DNA of 64,000 bases from Haberlea rhodopensis. Taxonomy: Eukaryota; Streptophyta; Magnoliopsida; Lamiales; Gesneriaceae. Positions within the stretch are counted from its first letter, which is position 1. Each line of letters opens with the position of its first letter. Where the stretch lies: the NCBI GenBank assembly GCA_907163345.1, contig CAJQUN010000036.1, positions 2,852,001 through 2,916,000 of the forward strand. Reading direction: 5' to 3'. The translations under genes were made by a program, and so were the position numbers. Below the pieces are notes generated by a model. The model ran no database searches. It was not told the origin of the DNA and saw only the letters and a list, made by a program, of their open reading frames with translations. Positions 11,393 to 23,421 of the stretch are shown in pieces.

Positions 11393-12605
11393 TTTATTTA
11401 CGTACCCTGCACTTATATTGATAGATACAGGTGCTTCCCATTCCTTTGTATCTACCGCTTTTGTGGAGAGGCACCGCTTGTGCTCGTCTCTGTTACCCAC
11501 GCCTCTCATGGTCTTGACACCCACGGGAAAGCATGTGATTGCAGACCGACTGTTATCTGATTGCCTCATTTATTTTGAGGGCAATGATCTGAGGGCCGAT
11601 CTGATTCAGTTAGAGATGGCAGACTTTGACTGTATTATCGGCATTGATGTGTTGAGCAGATACCGAGCTGTGGTAGACTGCCGACAGAGGATAGTACGTT
11701 TTCTGTCTGATCAGGGGTTCCAGTGGACTTTCTATGGGGACGACTCTCGTCCAAAGATTCCGGTAATATCAGCGGTTAAGATGGCGCGATTATTGGAGCG
11801 CGGCCACACAGGTTACATCATTTATGTCGTGGATGTATCTGAGGAAAAGGAAGTGAGAGCCGAGGACATACCGGTTGTGGCAGAGTTCATTGATGTGTTC
11901 CCAGATGAGATTCCAAGGTTTCCGCCTGTTAGAGACGTTGAGTTTGCCATTGAGCTACTGCCAGGGACTCCTGCTATTTCTCGTGCCCCATATAGGATGG
12001 CACCGGCAGAGCTGAGAGAGCTGAAGGTACAGTTATAGGAGCTCCTTGACAAGGGATACATTCGTCCTAGTGTATCGCCTTGGGGTGCACCAGTCTTGTT
12101 CGTGAAAAAGAAGGATGGTTCAATGCGTCTGTGCATTGACTACAGGCAACTGAACAAGGCTACAGTGAAGAACAGATATCCACTTCCGAGGATAGATGAT
12201 CTGTTTGATCAGCTTCAGGGTACAGAGGTGTACTCAAAGATAGACTTAAGGTCAGGCTATCACCAGGTGCGGGTTAGAGCTGATGATGTCCAAAAGACGG
12301 CTTTTAGAACTCGGTATGGACACTACGAGTTCTTAGTGATGCCATTCGGGGTGACGAATGCCCCTGCTACATTTATGAGCCTGATGAACAGAGTATTTCA
12401 GGAGTACCTCGATCAGTTTGTGATCGTGTTCATTGATGACATCCTGGTCTATTCAAGGAGTGAGGAGGATCATGCCGATCATCTAAGGATAGTGCTCCAG
12501 ATCCTCAGAGATCATCAGTTGTACGCCAAACTCAGCAAGTGTGAGTTTTGGCTGAGCGGTGTTGTATTCTTGGGCCATATCATATCACGAGAGGGATATC
12601 AGTAG
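11393..12605 (+). pseudogene. B protease and reverse transcriptase, first part
   Basis: It continues in the gag frame. The aspartic protease motif LIDTGASHSFVS starts near 11411, and FDCIIGIDVLSRY lies near 11630-11660. RT follows with FVKKKDGSMRLCIDYRQLN (12096 on), DLRSGYHQ and the catalytic FIDD box (VFIDDILVYSRS near 12430), here intact. There is a TAG stop at 12036 (CAG in A) between protease and RT. A one-base loss near 12593 shifts the frame after HIISREG. The order PR-RT-RH-IN is that of Ty3/gypsy. Confidence 0.9.
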
Positions 12606-14715
12606 ACCCGAGGAAGATAGAGGCAGTTATGGATTGGTCTGCCCCTACTTCAGTCAGTGAGATCCGAAGTTTTCTTGGTCTGGCTGGCTATTATCGACGT
12701 TTCATCTAGGGTTTCTCAAAGATCGCCAAGCCACTTACACAGCTGACTCAGAAGGGAGTCTCATTTTGTTGGTCAGAGGCTTGTAGCAGAGTTTCAGGGA
12801 ATTGAAGCACAGACTGACTACTGCACCAGTTCTAGTGATTCCCAAGGAGAACAAAGGATTTGTTCTTTATACCGACGCATCGCTACAGGGCTTAGGGTGC
12901 GTACTGATGCAGGACAGACATGTAGTGGCTTACGCTTAGGTATCCAGTCCACGATCTGGAGTTGGCAGCTATAGTGTTCGCCTTGAAGATATGGCGACAC
13001 TACTTATACGGTACCTCATTTACCATCTTCACTGATCACAAGAGCCTGAAGTTCTTATTTACACAGGCTGAGCTGAACATGAGGCAGAGGAGATGGATGG
13101 ACCTGCTGAAGGATTATGATTGTGAAATCCTATACCATCCCGGGAAAGCAAATCAGACAGCCGACGCTTTGAGTCGGAAGGTGAGGAGCACAGTAGAGGA
13201 TGCCATGTGTCTATCAGCTATGTTGGGCTCCTACTGCCATTTGGGATTTGATTATGATGTGTCTGCTTCACCGGTACAGATTTTGACCTTGTTAGCTGAA
13301 CCTGTCATTTATGATCACATCACGAAGGCTCAGGGGACCGACGTAGAGGTTCAGAGATGGATGTTAGTGGTTCATTCAGGTCAGCCATCGAGATTCAGAG
13401 TGGCTGAAGACGGTTCTCTGAGACTTGGCGACAGATAGGTGGTTCCAGATGCACCCGAGTTGCGCCAGGGTTTATTACAGCGAGCTCATTGCAGCAGGAT
13501 GAGTATCCACCCAGGCGGGAAGAAGATGTATAAGGATTTATACAGCCAGTTCTGGTGGAGGCGAATGAAACAGGATGTTACTTCGTTCGTCAAGCGCTGT
13601 TTGATTTGTCAACAAGTAAAGGCCGAGAGGCAGAGGCCTGGAGGTGAGCTAAGGAGTTTGGAGATACCCGAGTGGAAGTGGCAGCACGTGTCTATGGATT
13701 TCGTGACCCACTTACCGAGGACTGTTTCGGGTTTTGATGCCATCTGGGTAGTCGTGGACAGATTGACTAAAGTGGCTCGCTTCATTCCCTACTGTATGAC
13801 ATATACGCACTTGAGGATGGAACAGTTATATGTCAGAGATGTGGTGAGACTGCACGGGATCCCTGTTTTGATAGTGTCCGATCGAGATCCGCGGTTCACA
13901 TCTCACTTCTGGGAGGGTCTGCAGACAGCTCTAGGTACAGAGTTGAGGCTGAGCACAGCCTATCACCCTCAGACGGACGGACAAACTGAGCGTACGATAT
14001 AGACGCTCAAAGATTTGTTGAGAGCTTGTGTACTAGAGTTCGACACTTCATGGCAGGACTCGATAGCCTTGGTGGAGTTCTCTTACAACAACAGCTACCA
14101 GGCAAGTATACAGATGGCTCCTTTCGATGCCCTCTATGGTAGGCGTTGTAGGTCACCCTTGTGTTGGGATGACATGGACCGTAAGTCGGTTGGAGGACCA
14201 GAGTTGGTTCAGGAAATGGAAGAGAAAGTTAAGGTTATCAGAAGAAAGATGAAGGCAGCAGGACAGACAGGCAGCATATGCCAATCAGCGGCGTAGACCG
14301 TTGGAGTTTCAGTTAGGCGACAGGGTTTTTCTGAAGATCTCGCCTTTCAGAGGCGTAGTACGGTTTGGTATGCGGGGGAAGTTGTCCCCGGGGTATGTGG
14401 GGCCGTATGAGATCTTACAGCGTGTGGGTACTCTGGCGTACCGTTTGGCCTTACCGCCTTCTCTGTCTGGTATACACGATGTATTCCATGTGTCTATGCT
14501 GAGGAAGTATGAGCCGGATCCTTCACATGTGTTGCAGCCTTCAGAGGTGCAGATTGAGTTCGATGTTTCTTATGTGGAGCGGCCTATCAGGATTCTAGAT
14601 AGAGCAGATCGCAGGCTTCGGAACAAAGTTATTCCTATGATCAAGGTTCAGTGAGATCGTAGGGGTGTCGAGGAGGCTACGTGGGAGACAGAGCGACACA
14701 TGGTGCAGCACTACC
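12606..14715 (+). pseudogene. B RNase H, integrase and chromodomain-like tail
   Basis: RNase H spans about 12840-13190 (TDASLQGLG, then FTDHKSLKFLFTQ and ADALSRK). About 26 bases present in A are missing near 12940, just before the conserved YPVHDLEL equivalent. Integrase has the zinc finger HC/CLICQQVKA (13439-13630), the core DFVTHLPRTVSGFDA and VSDRDPRFTSHF (to about 13920) and AYHPQTDGQTERT. The C-terminal domain (14301-14654) ends at a TGA where A has the Trp codon of the WDRRGVEEATWE chromodomain-like segment. Further breaks are TAG 13436, TAG 14000 and a two-base loss near 14260. Confidence 0.9.
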
Positions 14716-14797
14716 CAGAGCTATTTTCTGGTATGCGTTTATTTATTGTTTTACTTCATGTTGGTGAGCATGTTTGATTCCGGGGACGAAATCTTAT

Positions 14798-14811
14798 AAG
14801 TAGGGGAGTAT
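14798..14811 (+). promoter_or_regulatory. Polypurine tract of B
   Basis: AAGTAGGGGAGTAT immediately before the 3' LTR; it primes plus-strand synthesis. Confidence 0.9.
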
Positions 14812-15975
14812 TGTGATATCCCCGAAATGATTATGTGTTTTAATCATTTAATTTAAATTATGATGATTTGGGTGTTAATTCATGGGATTGAATTAATATT
14901 ATTGGGGAGATTCATTTCAGGGTGCATGTGATATATGTCGGGATTTTGGGGTCGTGGCATGTTTATTTGGGGTGTGTGTTGTTTGTTTTGGTAAAGCATG
15001 TTAATGGGAATTGAAGTATTTTATTGAGAAAATACTATAAATATCGTGTGAGGATATTCTAATACATCGTGCTAAAAACCGGGACCAAAACATAACACAT
15101 CAAACCACCCAACACCCAACCACCCCCCCCAACCCATGCCAATCAAACTGTTCAAGGCTGATTGCCCACACCACTTGGCTCAATCATTCACTCTTCTTCC
15201 TCCTTCCCAAATCTCGGCCCTTCTCTCCCAAACAAACACCAGCACTTGCTAAGCAAAATTCTGAGGAGCTTTCCCTTTTTCATTGCCTGGAAGCCTTTGA
15301 AAAATCGGAGCAAAATAGGGTGAGAAACCATGCTCTGTTTTGTTTTTAAGCTTGTTAAGTTCTTGCTTTTAAGTGTGGTAAAAATGGCATGTTAGCTTAG
15401 GTTTCTTGAAACCTTCGATTTAAAATGCTTTCATGGTGTTATTATGTAGCTCTCAGTATTTTTCCTTATGTATATTACATGTTTTATGTTGAGGAAATAA
15501 GCATGTAAAGTAGGGTGTTCGGAAATCTGGGTAGGAGTATGCCCTGTTTTTCTGGAAAATGTGGACTGGGAGTGATTTTGAGGAGGTGATATTATGCATG
15601 TTAGATGGGTTTAAGGGTGAACCTTCGATTTGAGTACATGCATGGTAGTTTGTAAAGCCCAGGACGTTTCATGTTTGAGCATGTTTTATGAAATATGTTG
15701 TAATTTTTATAGCATGAAATGAGGTACTCAAGAAATCTGGAAATGAATATGTTGCCCTGTTTCCAAAAAAGTTGATCGAGTACTTGTGTAAATGGTCAAC
15801 GTTTATGCATGTGGGCTTATGTGTGGGGTGTAAATTTGATATGAATACACTCAGGGTAGTGTGTTGTAATTGCTAGCATGTTTCTTTGGGCATGGTGTAT
15901 GTCTTACATGTTAGATTTAAGGGTATGAATATCGGTGTTAGGGATTCTGGAAAATCTGGGTTGAATATGATCGAC

Positions 15976-16076
15976 CGATCGATCGGTGAAGAACACCGAT
16001 CGATCGGCAAAAGCCGTAGCTTTTTGTTTAATTCAAACAGTTCACCGATCGATCGGTGATGAGGTCCGATCGATCG
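15976..16076. repeat. Palindrome-pair array in 3' LTR of B
   Basis: Four perfect CGATCGATCG cores start at 15976, 15997, 16046 and 16067, giving two pairs each exactly 21 bp apart. Flanks extend the dyads to CCGATCGATCGG or longer. Confidence 0.95.
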
Positions 16077-16451
16077 GTAGTGCTTTTTTTAAAAATGTAG
16101 AATTTGTTTTAAATTTGATATTGGATTGTAATGAGACATCTAATATTGTGTTGTACACTGGTGTAGAGCCTTCACAGACAGCTACACAGTGCAGGGGATA
16201 GAGTCCCACAACACACTACATTTTGAAAAGGTACGTAAGCGACGTACGGGCATCCCAACGGTAACATGTACTTTATGTTTGTCTTTTTGACACATGATGA
16301 ATGCAATGTGATGCATTAAGAGTTTGATACATGTTATTATGCATTGTTGTTGCATATTATGCATTGTTGTTGCATATTGTGAGGTGGAATAAAGAGGTGT
16401 ATTCCACGAGTCAAGAGAGATCACAGTGTATGTTTAATCCTTATGCTCGTT

Positions 16452-16584
16452 CTGTAGTAATGATGTGGGGAGGATTGTACCGCTCATTATGAGTTTTGTA
16501 GTAATGAAGCGGGGAGGATTGTACCGCTCATTATGAGTTTATATAGTAATGAAGCGGGGAGGATTGTACCGCTCATTATGAGTT
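16452..16584 (+). repeat. 44 bp minisatellite in 3' LTR of B, three copies
   Basis: Same three units as in the 5' LTR, with a few substitutions. Confidence 0.95.
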
Positions 16585-17145
16585 GTGGAAGCATGAAGCA
16601 TTAACATAACTGTTGATATATGACTCAAAAGATATGTAAAGAAAGAGGTGATATGTCATGACATTATTAAAGGATCCATAATTTCATATTATGTGTTTTA
16701 TTATGAGTTATGGTACAGGGACAACCAATGGGCGTTGTAAATGCTTGGAAATACAGGAAGTGCTTGTATTTATGATTTGTGCATTTACACTTTACATTCA
16801 TATTATGTTGTATATGAATTATGATATGCTCATGTGTTGGGGGTTGTCTTTGTAGGTGCTTTTGTTGACGAGAACCAGGGTCGGGGTTGATATGCTGAGC
16901 TGTAAGGAGTGCTACAGGATTAGCATGTTAGAGAAAAAATTTTGTATAGCTTCTACTGAGTAGAGTAAGACTATAATGTAGTACCTTGTAGGAATTCGTG
17001 TTATTCCTTTTGAAACATTTTGGTACTGTAATCTCTAAAGCTCAGGTTAATCAACACGGCACGTTACTCTGATATATTCACATGAATGTTTAGTTCTCTA
17101 AATTGCACCTTTGTACCTGATAAGATAACGAGGTCTTACAGAATC

Positions 17146-18130
17146 TCACTGACTGAAGTAGGGGCAGACCAATCCATAACTGCCTCTATCTTCCTCGGGT
17201 CTACTGATATCCCCTCTCGTGATATGATATGGCCCAAGAATGCCACACTGCTCAGCCAGAACTCACACTTGCTGAGTTTGGCGTACAACTGATGATCTCT
17301 GAGGATCTGGAGCACTATCCTCAGATGATCGGCATGATCCTCCTCACTCCTTGAATAGACAAGGATTTCATCAATGAATACGATCACAAACTGATCGAGG
17401 TACTCCTGAAATACTCTGTTCATCACACTCATAAAAATTGCAGGTGCATTCGTCACACCGAAAGGCATCACCAAGAACTCATAGTGTCCATACCGAGTTC
17501 TAAAAGCTGTCTTCTGGACATCATCAGCTCTAACTCGCACCTGGTGATAGCCTGACCTCAAATCTATCTTTGAGTAAACCTCTGTACCCTGAAGCTGATC
17601 GAACAGATCATCAATCCTCGGAAGTGGATACATGTTCTTCACTATGGCCTCGTTCAGTTGCCTATAATCAATGCACATACGCATTGAACCATCCTTCTTC
17701 TTTACGAACAAAACTGGCGCACCCCAAGGCGATACACTAGGACGAATGTATCCCTTGTCGAGGAGCTCCTGTAATTGCACTTTCAGCTCCCTCAGCTCTG
17801 CCGGTGCCATCCTGTATGGGGCCAGAGAAATGGCTGATGTCCCCGACAGTAGCTCAATGGCAAACTTCACATCTCTGATCGGCGGAAACCCCGGAATCTC
17901 ATCCGGGAATACATCAATGAACTCCGCCACAACCGGAATGTCCTCGGCTCTCACTTCCTTCTCTTCTGATGCATTCACGGCATATATAAGGTAGCCCGTG
18001 TGGCCGCGTTCCAATAACCGCGACATCTTAACCGCTGAGATCACTGGAATCTTTGGACGAGAGCCGTCCCCATAAAGAGTCCACTGGAACCCCTGATCAG
18101 ACAGAAAACGTACCATCCTCTATCGGCAAT
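17146..18130 (-). pseudogene. A protease end and reverse transcriptase, first part
   Basis: Minus-strand frame of about 326 codons up to the B insertion point. It holds a protease/RT linker, FVKKKDGSMRMCIDYRQLN, DLRSGYHQVRVRADDVQKT, and the RT catalytic box. The box reads FIDE rather than FIDD (the Glu codon is the complement of 17367-17369), so the second metal-binding Asp is replaced. A one-base loss near 18121, relative to B, breaks the frame from the upstream gag-protease frame. The sequence continues on the far side of B at 7695. Confidence 0.9.
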
Positions 18131-19552
18131 CTACACAGCTTGGTATCTGCTCAACACATCAATGCCGATAATGCAGTCAAAATCTGCCATTTCTAACTGA
18201 ATCAGATCGGCCCTCAGATCATTGCCCTCAAAATAAATGAGGCAATCAGATAACAGTCGGTCTGCAATCACATGCTTTCCCGTGGGTGTCGAGACCATGA
18301 GAGGCGTGGATAACAGAGACGAGCACAAGCGGTGTCTCTCCACAAAAGCAGCAGATACAAAAGAATGGGAAGCACCTGTATCTATCAATAAAAATGCAGG
18401 GTACGTAAATAAATGGCACGTACCAGCAATGACCTCCTCCGGGGCTGCCTCAGCCTTCTCCCGAGTCAGTGCATACACATGGCCCTGCGGCGGTCCTGCC
18501 GTCTGACCTCCCTGTGGTCGAGGTGCAAACTGTTGTCTCTGTGGTGCCCTCCCAGCATCAAACATTGGCCTATTCGGCCCAGAGTCTGCCTGTCTCTGTG
18601 GTACTCTCCGATTGGGGCAACCTCGAGCCAAGTAGCCCACCTTGCCACAAATATAACAACCCTGACAGTCACGTGACAAGTGCCATCCTCCACAATGGTC
18701 ACACCTGCTTCCTCCTGCCTTGCTCCCCTGTGTGGGTCCCCGATTGTTTTGCTTCTGACCCTGAGACTTCTTCCCACCAAATCTGGAAGATGATGAGGCC
18801 CCACGAGCCTTGAACTGATCCCCTCGTGGCCTCAGACTATCAGCAACATGCCTCTGTGGTGGTACGAAAGGGGGTACAACATCCTTGTACGCGCCCACTG
18901 CAATATCTGCCAACTCTGCGCTAATCAAGGCATCATCAAATGAGCTGGGGTTGTTGGAGACAACCCGATCAAATAGCTCTGGTCTCAGTCCCTTCAGAAA
19001 ATTTCTCATCTTGGCATGACTGCTGACAGCAATATGAGGTACATACCTCAGCAGTGAGGAATACTGCATAGCGTAGTCTGACACTGACAGGCTGCCCTGC
19101 TTCAAATTATTGAACTCATCTTCCTTTAATTGTCTGGCAACTGCAGAAAAGTACCGGTTAAGGAACCGGGTCCTGAATACAGTCCAATCAACCGTCATAC
19201 CCTGAGCTCTCAGCTCCATGACTGTTGTCTTCCACCACATGGAAGACTTCTTCTCTAACTGGAACTCTGCCAACCTCAGCCAGGCAGTCCGTGCACAGGG
19301 TGTCGATACGAATATCTGTTCCAGTCTCTCAAGCCATTCCTCGGCTGCTTCCCCAGTCTCAGTCCCTTCAAATAGCGGTGGATGATAGCTCAAGAACTGG
19401 GTCAGACTTATCTCCCCTGGTAGCAGTATCTGTGCAATAGGCTCCAAACCTACAACAGGTGGCGGTAACGGATTTGTCTGAGCAATACTAGCGTTCATAC
19501 TGCCCATATCCCCTACCTCTTCATTGAGGTTCTCCGGGTTAATAGCCGCCAT
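18131..19552 (-). pseudogene. A gag and aspartic protease (long open frame)
   Basis: The longest open frame of the window, about 473 codons from the ATG at 19552. It encodes gag (EEWLERLEQIFVSTPC; SVSDYAMQYSSLLRYVPHI), a basic Gly/Gln-rich linker, two zinc knuckles (CDHCGGWHLSRDC; CYICGKVGYLARGC) and the protease active site LIDTGASHSFVSAAF. The second knuckle has Tyr where the family has the zinc-binding His (codon complement 18632-18634; B retains His). Gag and protease are one frame, as usual in these elements. It ends at a frameshift before RT. Confidence 0.92.
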
Positions 19553-19749
19553 GCTGCAACACAAGAGTTAACAACAATACCAAAAGCAGTTCATAATATA
19601 AGCCGTTAGATAACAAGAGTATCATATTCAAAAGCATGTTAGTATAACACTAATACAACAATATGCATCACATGCATAACATGCCCAACAATGAACACCT
19701 AGCCAACTTGTCTCTAAAGGCTACCCTTCACTCTTCCCTGGTTATCTAA

Positions 19750-19766
19750 CCACTGCTCTGATACCA
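19750..19766 (-). promoter_or_regulatory. Primer binding site of A (tRNA-iMet)
   Basis: The minus strand reads TGGTATCAGAGCAGTGG, 5 bp inside the LTR edge at 19772; identical to that of B. Confidence 0.92.
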
Positions 19767-20330
19767 CTAAATGTGAGACCCCGTTATCAAATCAAGATAC
19801 TAAGGTGCAATTAAGAGAACTAATCATTCATGTGTATATATCAGAGTAATAAGTCGTGTTGATTAACCTGAGCTTAAGAGATTACAGTACCAAAAGTTTC
19901 AAAAGGAATTTCACATATTCCTACAAAAGGTACTACATTATAGTCTTACTCTACTTCTTGTAGAAGCTATACCAAAAAATTCTCTAACATGCAAATCCTG
20001 TAGCACTCCTTACAGCTCAGCATATCAACCCCGACCCTGGTTCTCATCAACAAAAGCACCTACAAAGACAACCCCCAACACATGAGCATATCATAATTCA
20101 TATTCAACATAATATGAATGTAAGACGTAAATGCATAATCATAAATACAAAGCATTCCAGTATTTCCAAGCATTTACAATGCCCATTGGTTGTCCCTGTA
20201 CCATAACTCATAATAAACACATTATATGAAATTATGGATCCTTTAATAATGTCATGACATATCACCTCTTTCTTTACACAGCTTTTGAGTCATATATCAA
20301 CAGTTATTTTAATGCTTCTTGCTTCAACAT

Positions 20331-20554
20331 CTCATAATGAGCGGTACCATCTTCCCCGCTTCATTACTACACAATCTCATAATGAGCAGTACCATCCTCC
20401 CCGCTTCATTACTACATAATCTCATAATGAGCGGTACAATCCTCCCCGCTTCATTACTACATAATCTCATAATGAGCGGTACAATCCTCCCCGCTTCATT
20501 ACTACATAATCTCATAATGAGCGGTACCATCCTCCCCGCTTCATTACTACATAA
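20331..20554 (-). repeat. 45 bp minisatellite in 5' LTR of A, five copies
   Basis: Same units as at 5233-5457, five copies. Confidence 0.95.
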
Positions 20555-20737
20555 CAAGCATAAGCATTAAAACCTACACTGTGATCTCTCTTGACTCGTG
20601 GAATACACCTCTTTATTCCACATCACAATATGCAACAACAATGCATAATAACATGTATCATACTCTTAATGCATCACATTGCATTCATCATGTGTCAAAT
20701 AGACAAACATAAAGTACATGTTACCGTTGGGATGCCC

Positions 20738-20754
20738 GTACGTCACTTACGTAC
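20738..20754. promoter_or_regulatory. ACGT dyad in 5' LTR of A
   Basis: GTACGT-N5-ACGTAC, in the same relative place as in B. Confidence 0.5.
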
Positions 20755-20919
20755 ATTTCCAAAATGTGGTGTGTTGCAGGATTCTATCCCCTACGCTGTG
20801 TAGCTGTCTGTGAAGGCTCTACACCAGTGTACAACACAATATTAGATGTCTCATTACAATCCAATATCAAAAATTAAACAAAATATAACAATTTATATTT
20901 TTCAACATTCTGGGTCTCT

Positions 20920-21020
20920 CGATCGATCGGCCCATCTTTTCGATCGATCGAGAAGACACCTTCAATCAATACCAAGGTTCTGCCTCGCTCGATCGATCGA
21001 GATGGAATTCCGATCGATTG
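20920..21020. repeat. Palindrome-pair array in 5' LTR of A
   Basis: Cores start at 20920, 20941, 20990 and 21011 (the last with one change), giving two pairs each exactly 21 bp apart. The outer bases are mostly CT..AG, so the dyad is CTCGATCGATCGAG, unlike the CC..GG of B. Confidence 0.95.
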
Positions 21021-22137
21021 AGATGTCCTGTTCAAGAACACAAATTCCAGAATTCTCGAACACCCATTTTTGCACCCTTCGACCTAGCATATAAGATACA
21101 CCACATGTTTGAACAAATATGCTAAGGGTTACAATACACTACCCTGTGTGTATTCATATAAAAGTTACACCCCAACGCAAACCCTCATGCATCAAATCGT
21201 CCATTTACCTCAGTACTCAACCAAACTTTCTGAAAAACAGGGCATAAATACTCAGCCCAGAATTTTCGAACATGCATCTTTATAGCAACGAAACTACCAC
21301 ATAACCCGTAGTTCATGCTCAAATAAATATGCTGGTAATTTCACCAAACTACCATGTATGTATTCACATCAAAGGTTTACTCAAAACCTAAGCTAGCATG
21401 CTTCAAATCTTCATAATAAAACCCTATTCAACTTAAAACAGGGCATTTCCCCTGCCCAGATTTTCGAGGAGCTCTTTTCACAAACGAAAATCTAACACAT
21501 AGAGCATGTAAGTTACTTAACAAAACATGCTAGGGGCTTCATAAACATTACTTGCAAGTACTCATAACAAGGTTTCATCAAACCTAACACTAGCATGCCA
21601 AAACTGCTATGAAAAACATACATGCATAAAAACGAAAAAGCTGGTGAACCAGCGTGATTCCTCACCACTTTTGCTCTTCGATTTTCGTCAAGAAAAGATA
21701 AGTAAAATCCGATCCATTTCTTCCTAATAGCAGCTTGAATATCAGACGAAAAGAAGGAGAGAAGGAGGAGGTTTTTTGGAAGAGTTAAGATGAAAATATC
21801 AGATTGACAACTAGCCTACTTGGCCAACATCCTTCCAGGAAATCAGGGGAGGGGCGTGGGTTGCTGCAAGTGGGGGTAGGGTGGTTGCATGTAGGGTGGT
21901 CTTGTGGTGTTTAAATGTGTCCCGGTTTTTCATACGATGTATAAAAATATCTCCCCTTGATATTTTATAATTTTACCACATCAATACAACAATTTAAAAA
22001 CACCTAACATGCTCCCTAAACCACATCATCAAAATAAATATAACGCCCCCACATAAAACACGCCTTTAACACATAGGCACACAATTAACAACCCTTAATT
22101 GCATGATTACACACATAATCATTTCGGGGATATCACA

Positions 22138-22225
22138 CATTTAGTGGTGATTGCGAATGAAAAATCAGTAAATAGCATCGAATTTTACTGATTCAAAAGA
22201 CGTATTACAGCAGAAAGCACACTAT
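22138..22225 (+). pseudogene. Internal fragment of D between A and C
   Basis: An 88 bp piece of D, including the A duplication CATTT at 22138-22142 and the C duplication ACTAT at 22221-22225. No motif is recognisable. Confidence 0.7.
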
Positions 22226-23421
22226 TGTGATATCCCCGAAAGGATTATGTGTAAACATGCTTTAATGTGCTAATTTTTTAATGTGTTAAAGGCATGATTT
22301 AATTTGGGGTTTATGGGTTATGCTTTATGTGGTAAAAGCATGTAATTAAGTTGGGGAATTAATGTATGTGGTTGGTGTTATATTTATTTTGATGATATGG
22401 TTTAGGAGGCATGTTGGGTATTTTTTTGAATGATGTATTCATGGGGTAAAATTATAAAATATCAAGGAGGGATATTTTTATACATCGTACGAAATACCGG
22501 GACACAATTAAACACCACAAGGCCACCCTACAAGCAACCACCCCCCCCCCCCCCCCCCCCCCCCCAATCAGCTGAATCATGCCACTTGCCCCTGTTTTCT
22601 GGAAAGCAGATTGATCAACCATGCCTCTTCCATCACTTCTTTCCCAGTCTCTTCTCTCGGTTTTCTCCTCTTTCTTTCCAGAAAACTTTCGTCCAACATA
22701 TGAACTAAATATAGGAGAAGATTTTTGGTGTTTTGTTGATCGGAGTTTGACAAAAATCGAGGAGTAAAAGTGGTGAGGAATCATGCTGGTTTACCAGTTT
22801 TTTTGTTCTTATGTATGTGTGTTCTTCATAGCAGATTCGGCATGCTAGTTTTAGGTTCGATGAAATCTTGCTATGAGTGCTTGCATGTGATTTTTATGAA
22901 GCCCCTAGCATACTTTGTTAAGTAACTTACATGACTTATGTGTTAGATTTCGAGTTGTGAAAAGTGTTTCTCGAAAATCTGGGCAGGGGAAGTACCCTGT
23001 TTTTATGTTGAGTAGGGGTTTTATCATGAAGATTTGAAGCATGTTAGCTTAGGTTTTGAATAAACCTTTGACGTGAACACATACATGGTAGTTTTGTGAT
23101 GTTACTAGCATGTTTCCTTGAGCATGGGTTACGGGTTATGTGGTAGTTTTGGTGTTGTGAAGATGCATGCTCGAGAATTCTGGGCTGAGTTTTATGCCCT
23201 GTTTCTGGGGAATTTTGGGTTGAGTGTTGAACTTTTGGGGGTTACTATGATGCATGCTAAGCTAAGTTTTTATTGAAACTTTGGTTTAAGCCCTTTCATG
23301 GAAGTATGGTGAAGTCCCTAGCATTTTTATTCGAGCATTTTATATGTGTTATGATGTGGCTTTAAGTGTATGAAACGAGCTGCTCGGAAATTCTGGAAAC
23401 CGCGCAAAGGAACAGAGTTGG

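Larger units (their letters stand above)
7701..17140 (+). mobile_element. Element B: full-length chromodomain Ty3/gypsy retrotransposon nested in A
   Basis: Complete structure with TSD GAATC at 7696-7700 and 17141-17145, 5' LTR 7701-10036, tRNA-iMet primer site 10042-10058, gag-pol 10254-14715, polypurine tract 14798-14811 and 3' LTR 14812-17140. The two LTRs differ at only about 1 percent of sites by eye, so the insertion is recent and is the youngest event in this nest. Its polyprotein is closely similar to that of A, so a family member jumped into another copy. The coding region nevertheless has at least eight stops and several frameshifts. Confidence 0.95.
14812..17140 (+). repeat. 3' LTR of B
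   Basis: 2329 bp, nearly identical to 7701-10036. It contains the TATA at 15036-15043, ACGT dyad at 16231-16247 and minisatellite at 16452-16584. Confidence 0.95.
4674..22137 (-). mobile_element. Element A: chromodomain-type Ty3/gypsy retrotransposon (Tekay/Del-like)
   Basis: Minus-strand element with TSD CATTT at 4669-4673 and 22138-22142. The 5' LTR is on the right (19772-22137) and the 3' LTR on the left (4674-5525). It has a primer site, a gag with CCHC knuckles, protease, RT, RNase H, integrase and a C-terminal chromodomain-like segment. The large LTR, iMet primer site and chromodomain point to the Tekay/Del clade; the clade is an inference. B is inserted in its pol at 7701-17140. Frameshifts and at least one RNase H-region stop make it non-autonomous. 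Confidence 0.9.
19772..22137 (-). repeat. 5' LTR of A (full length)
   Basis: 2366 bp. On the minus strand it runs from TGTGATATCC to GGTCTCACA. Contains the minisatellite 20331-20554, ACGT dyad 20738-20754, palindrome array 20920-21020 and a leader-like segment with a donor-like GTGAGGAATC near 21655. Confidence 0.93.

Noticed and set aside
22430..22784. Frames with Pro or Gly runs in LTR C
   Set aside because: Produced by the poly-C tract at 22541-22565.
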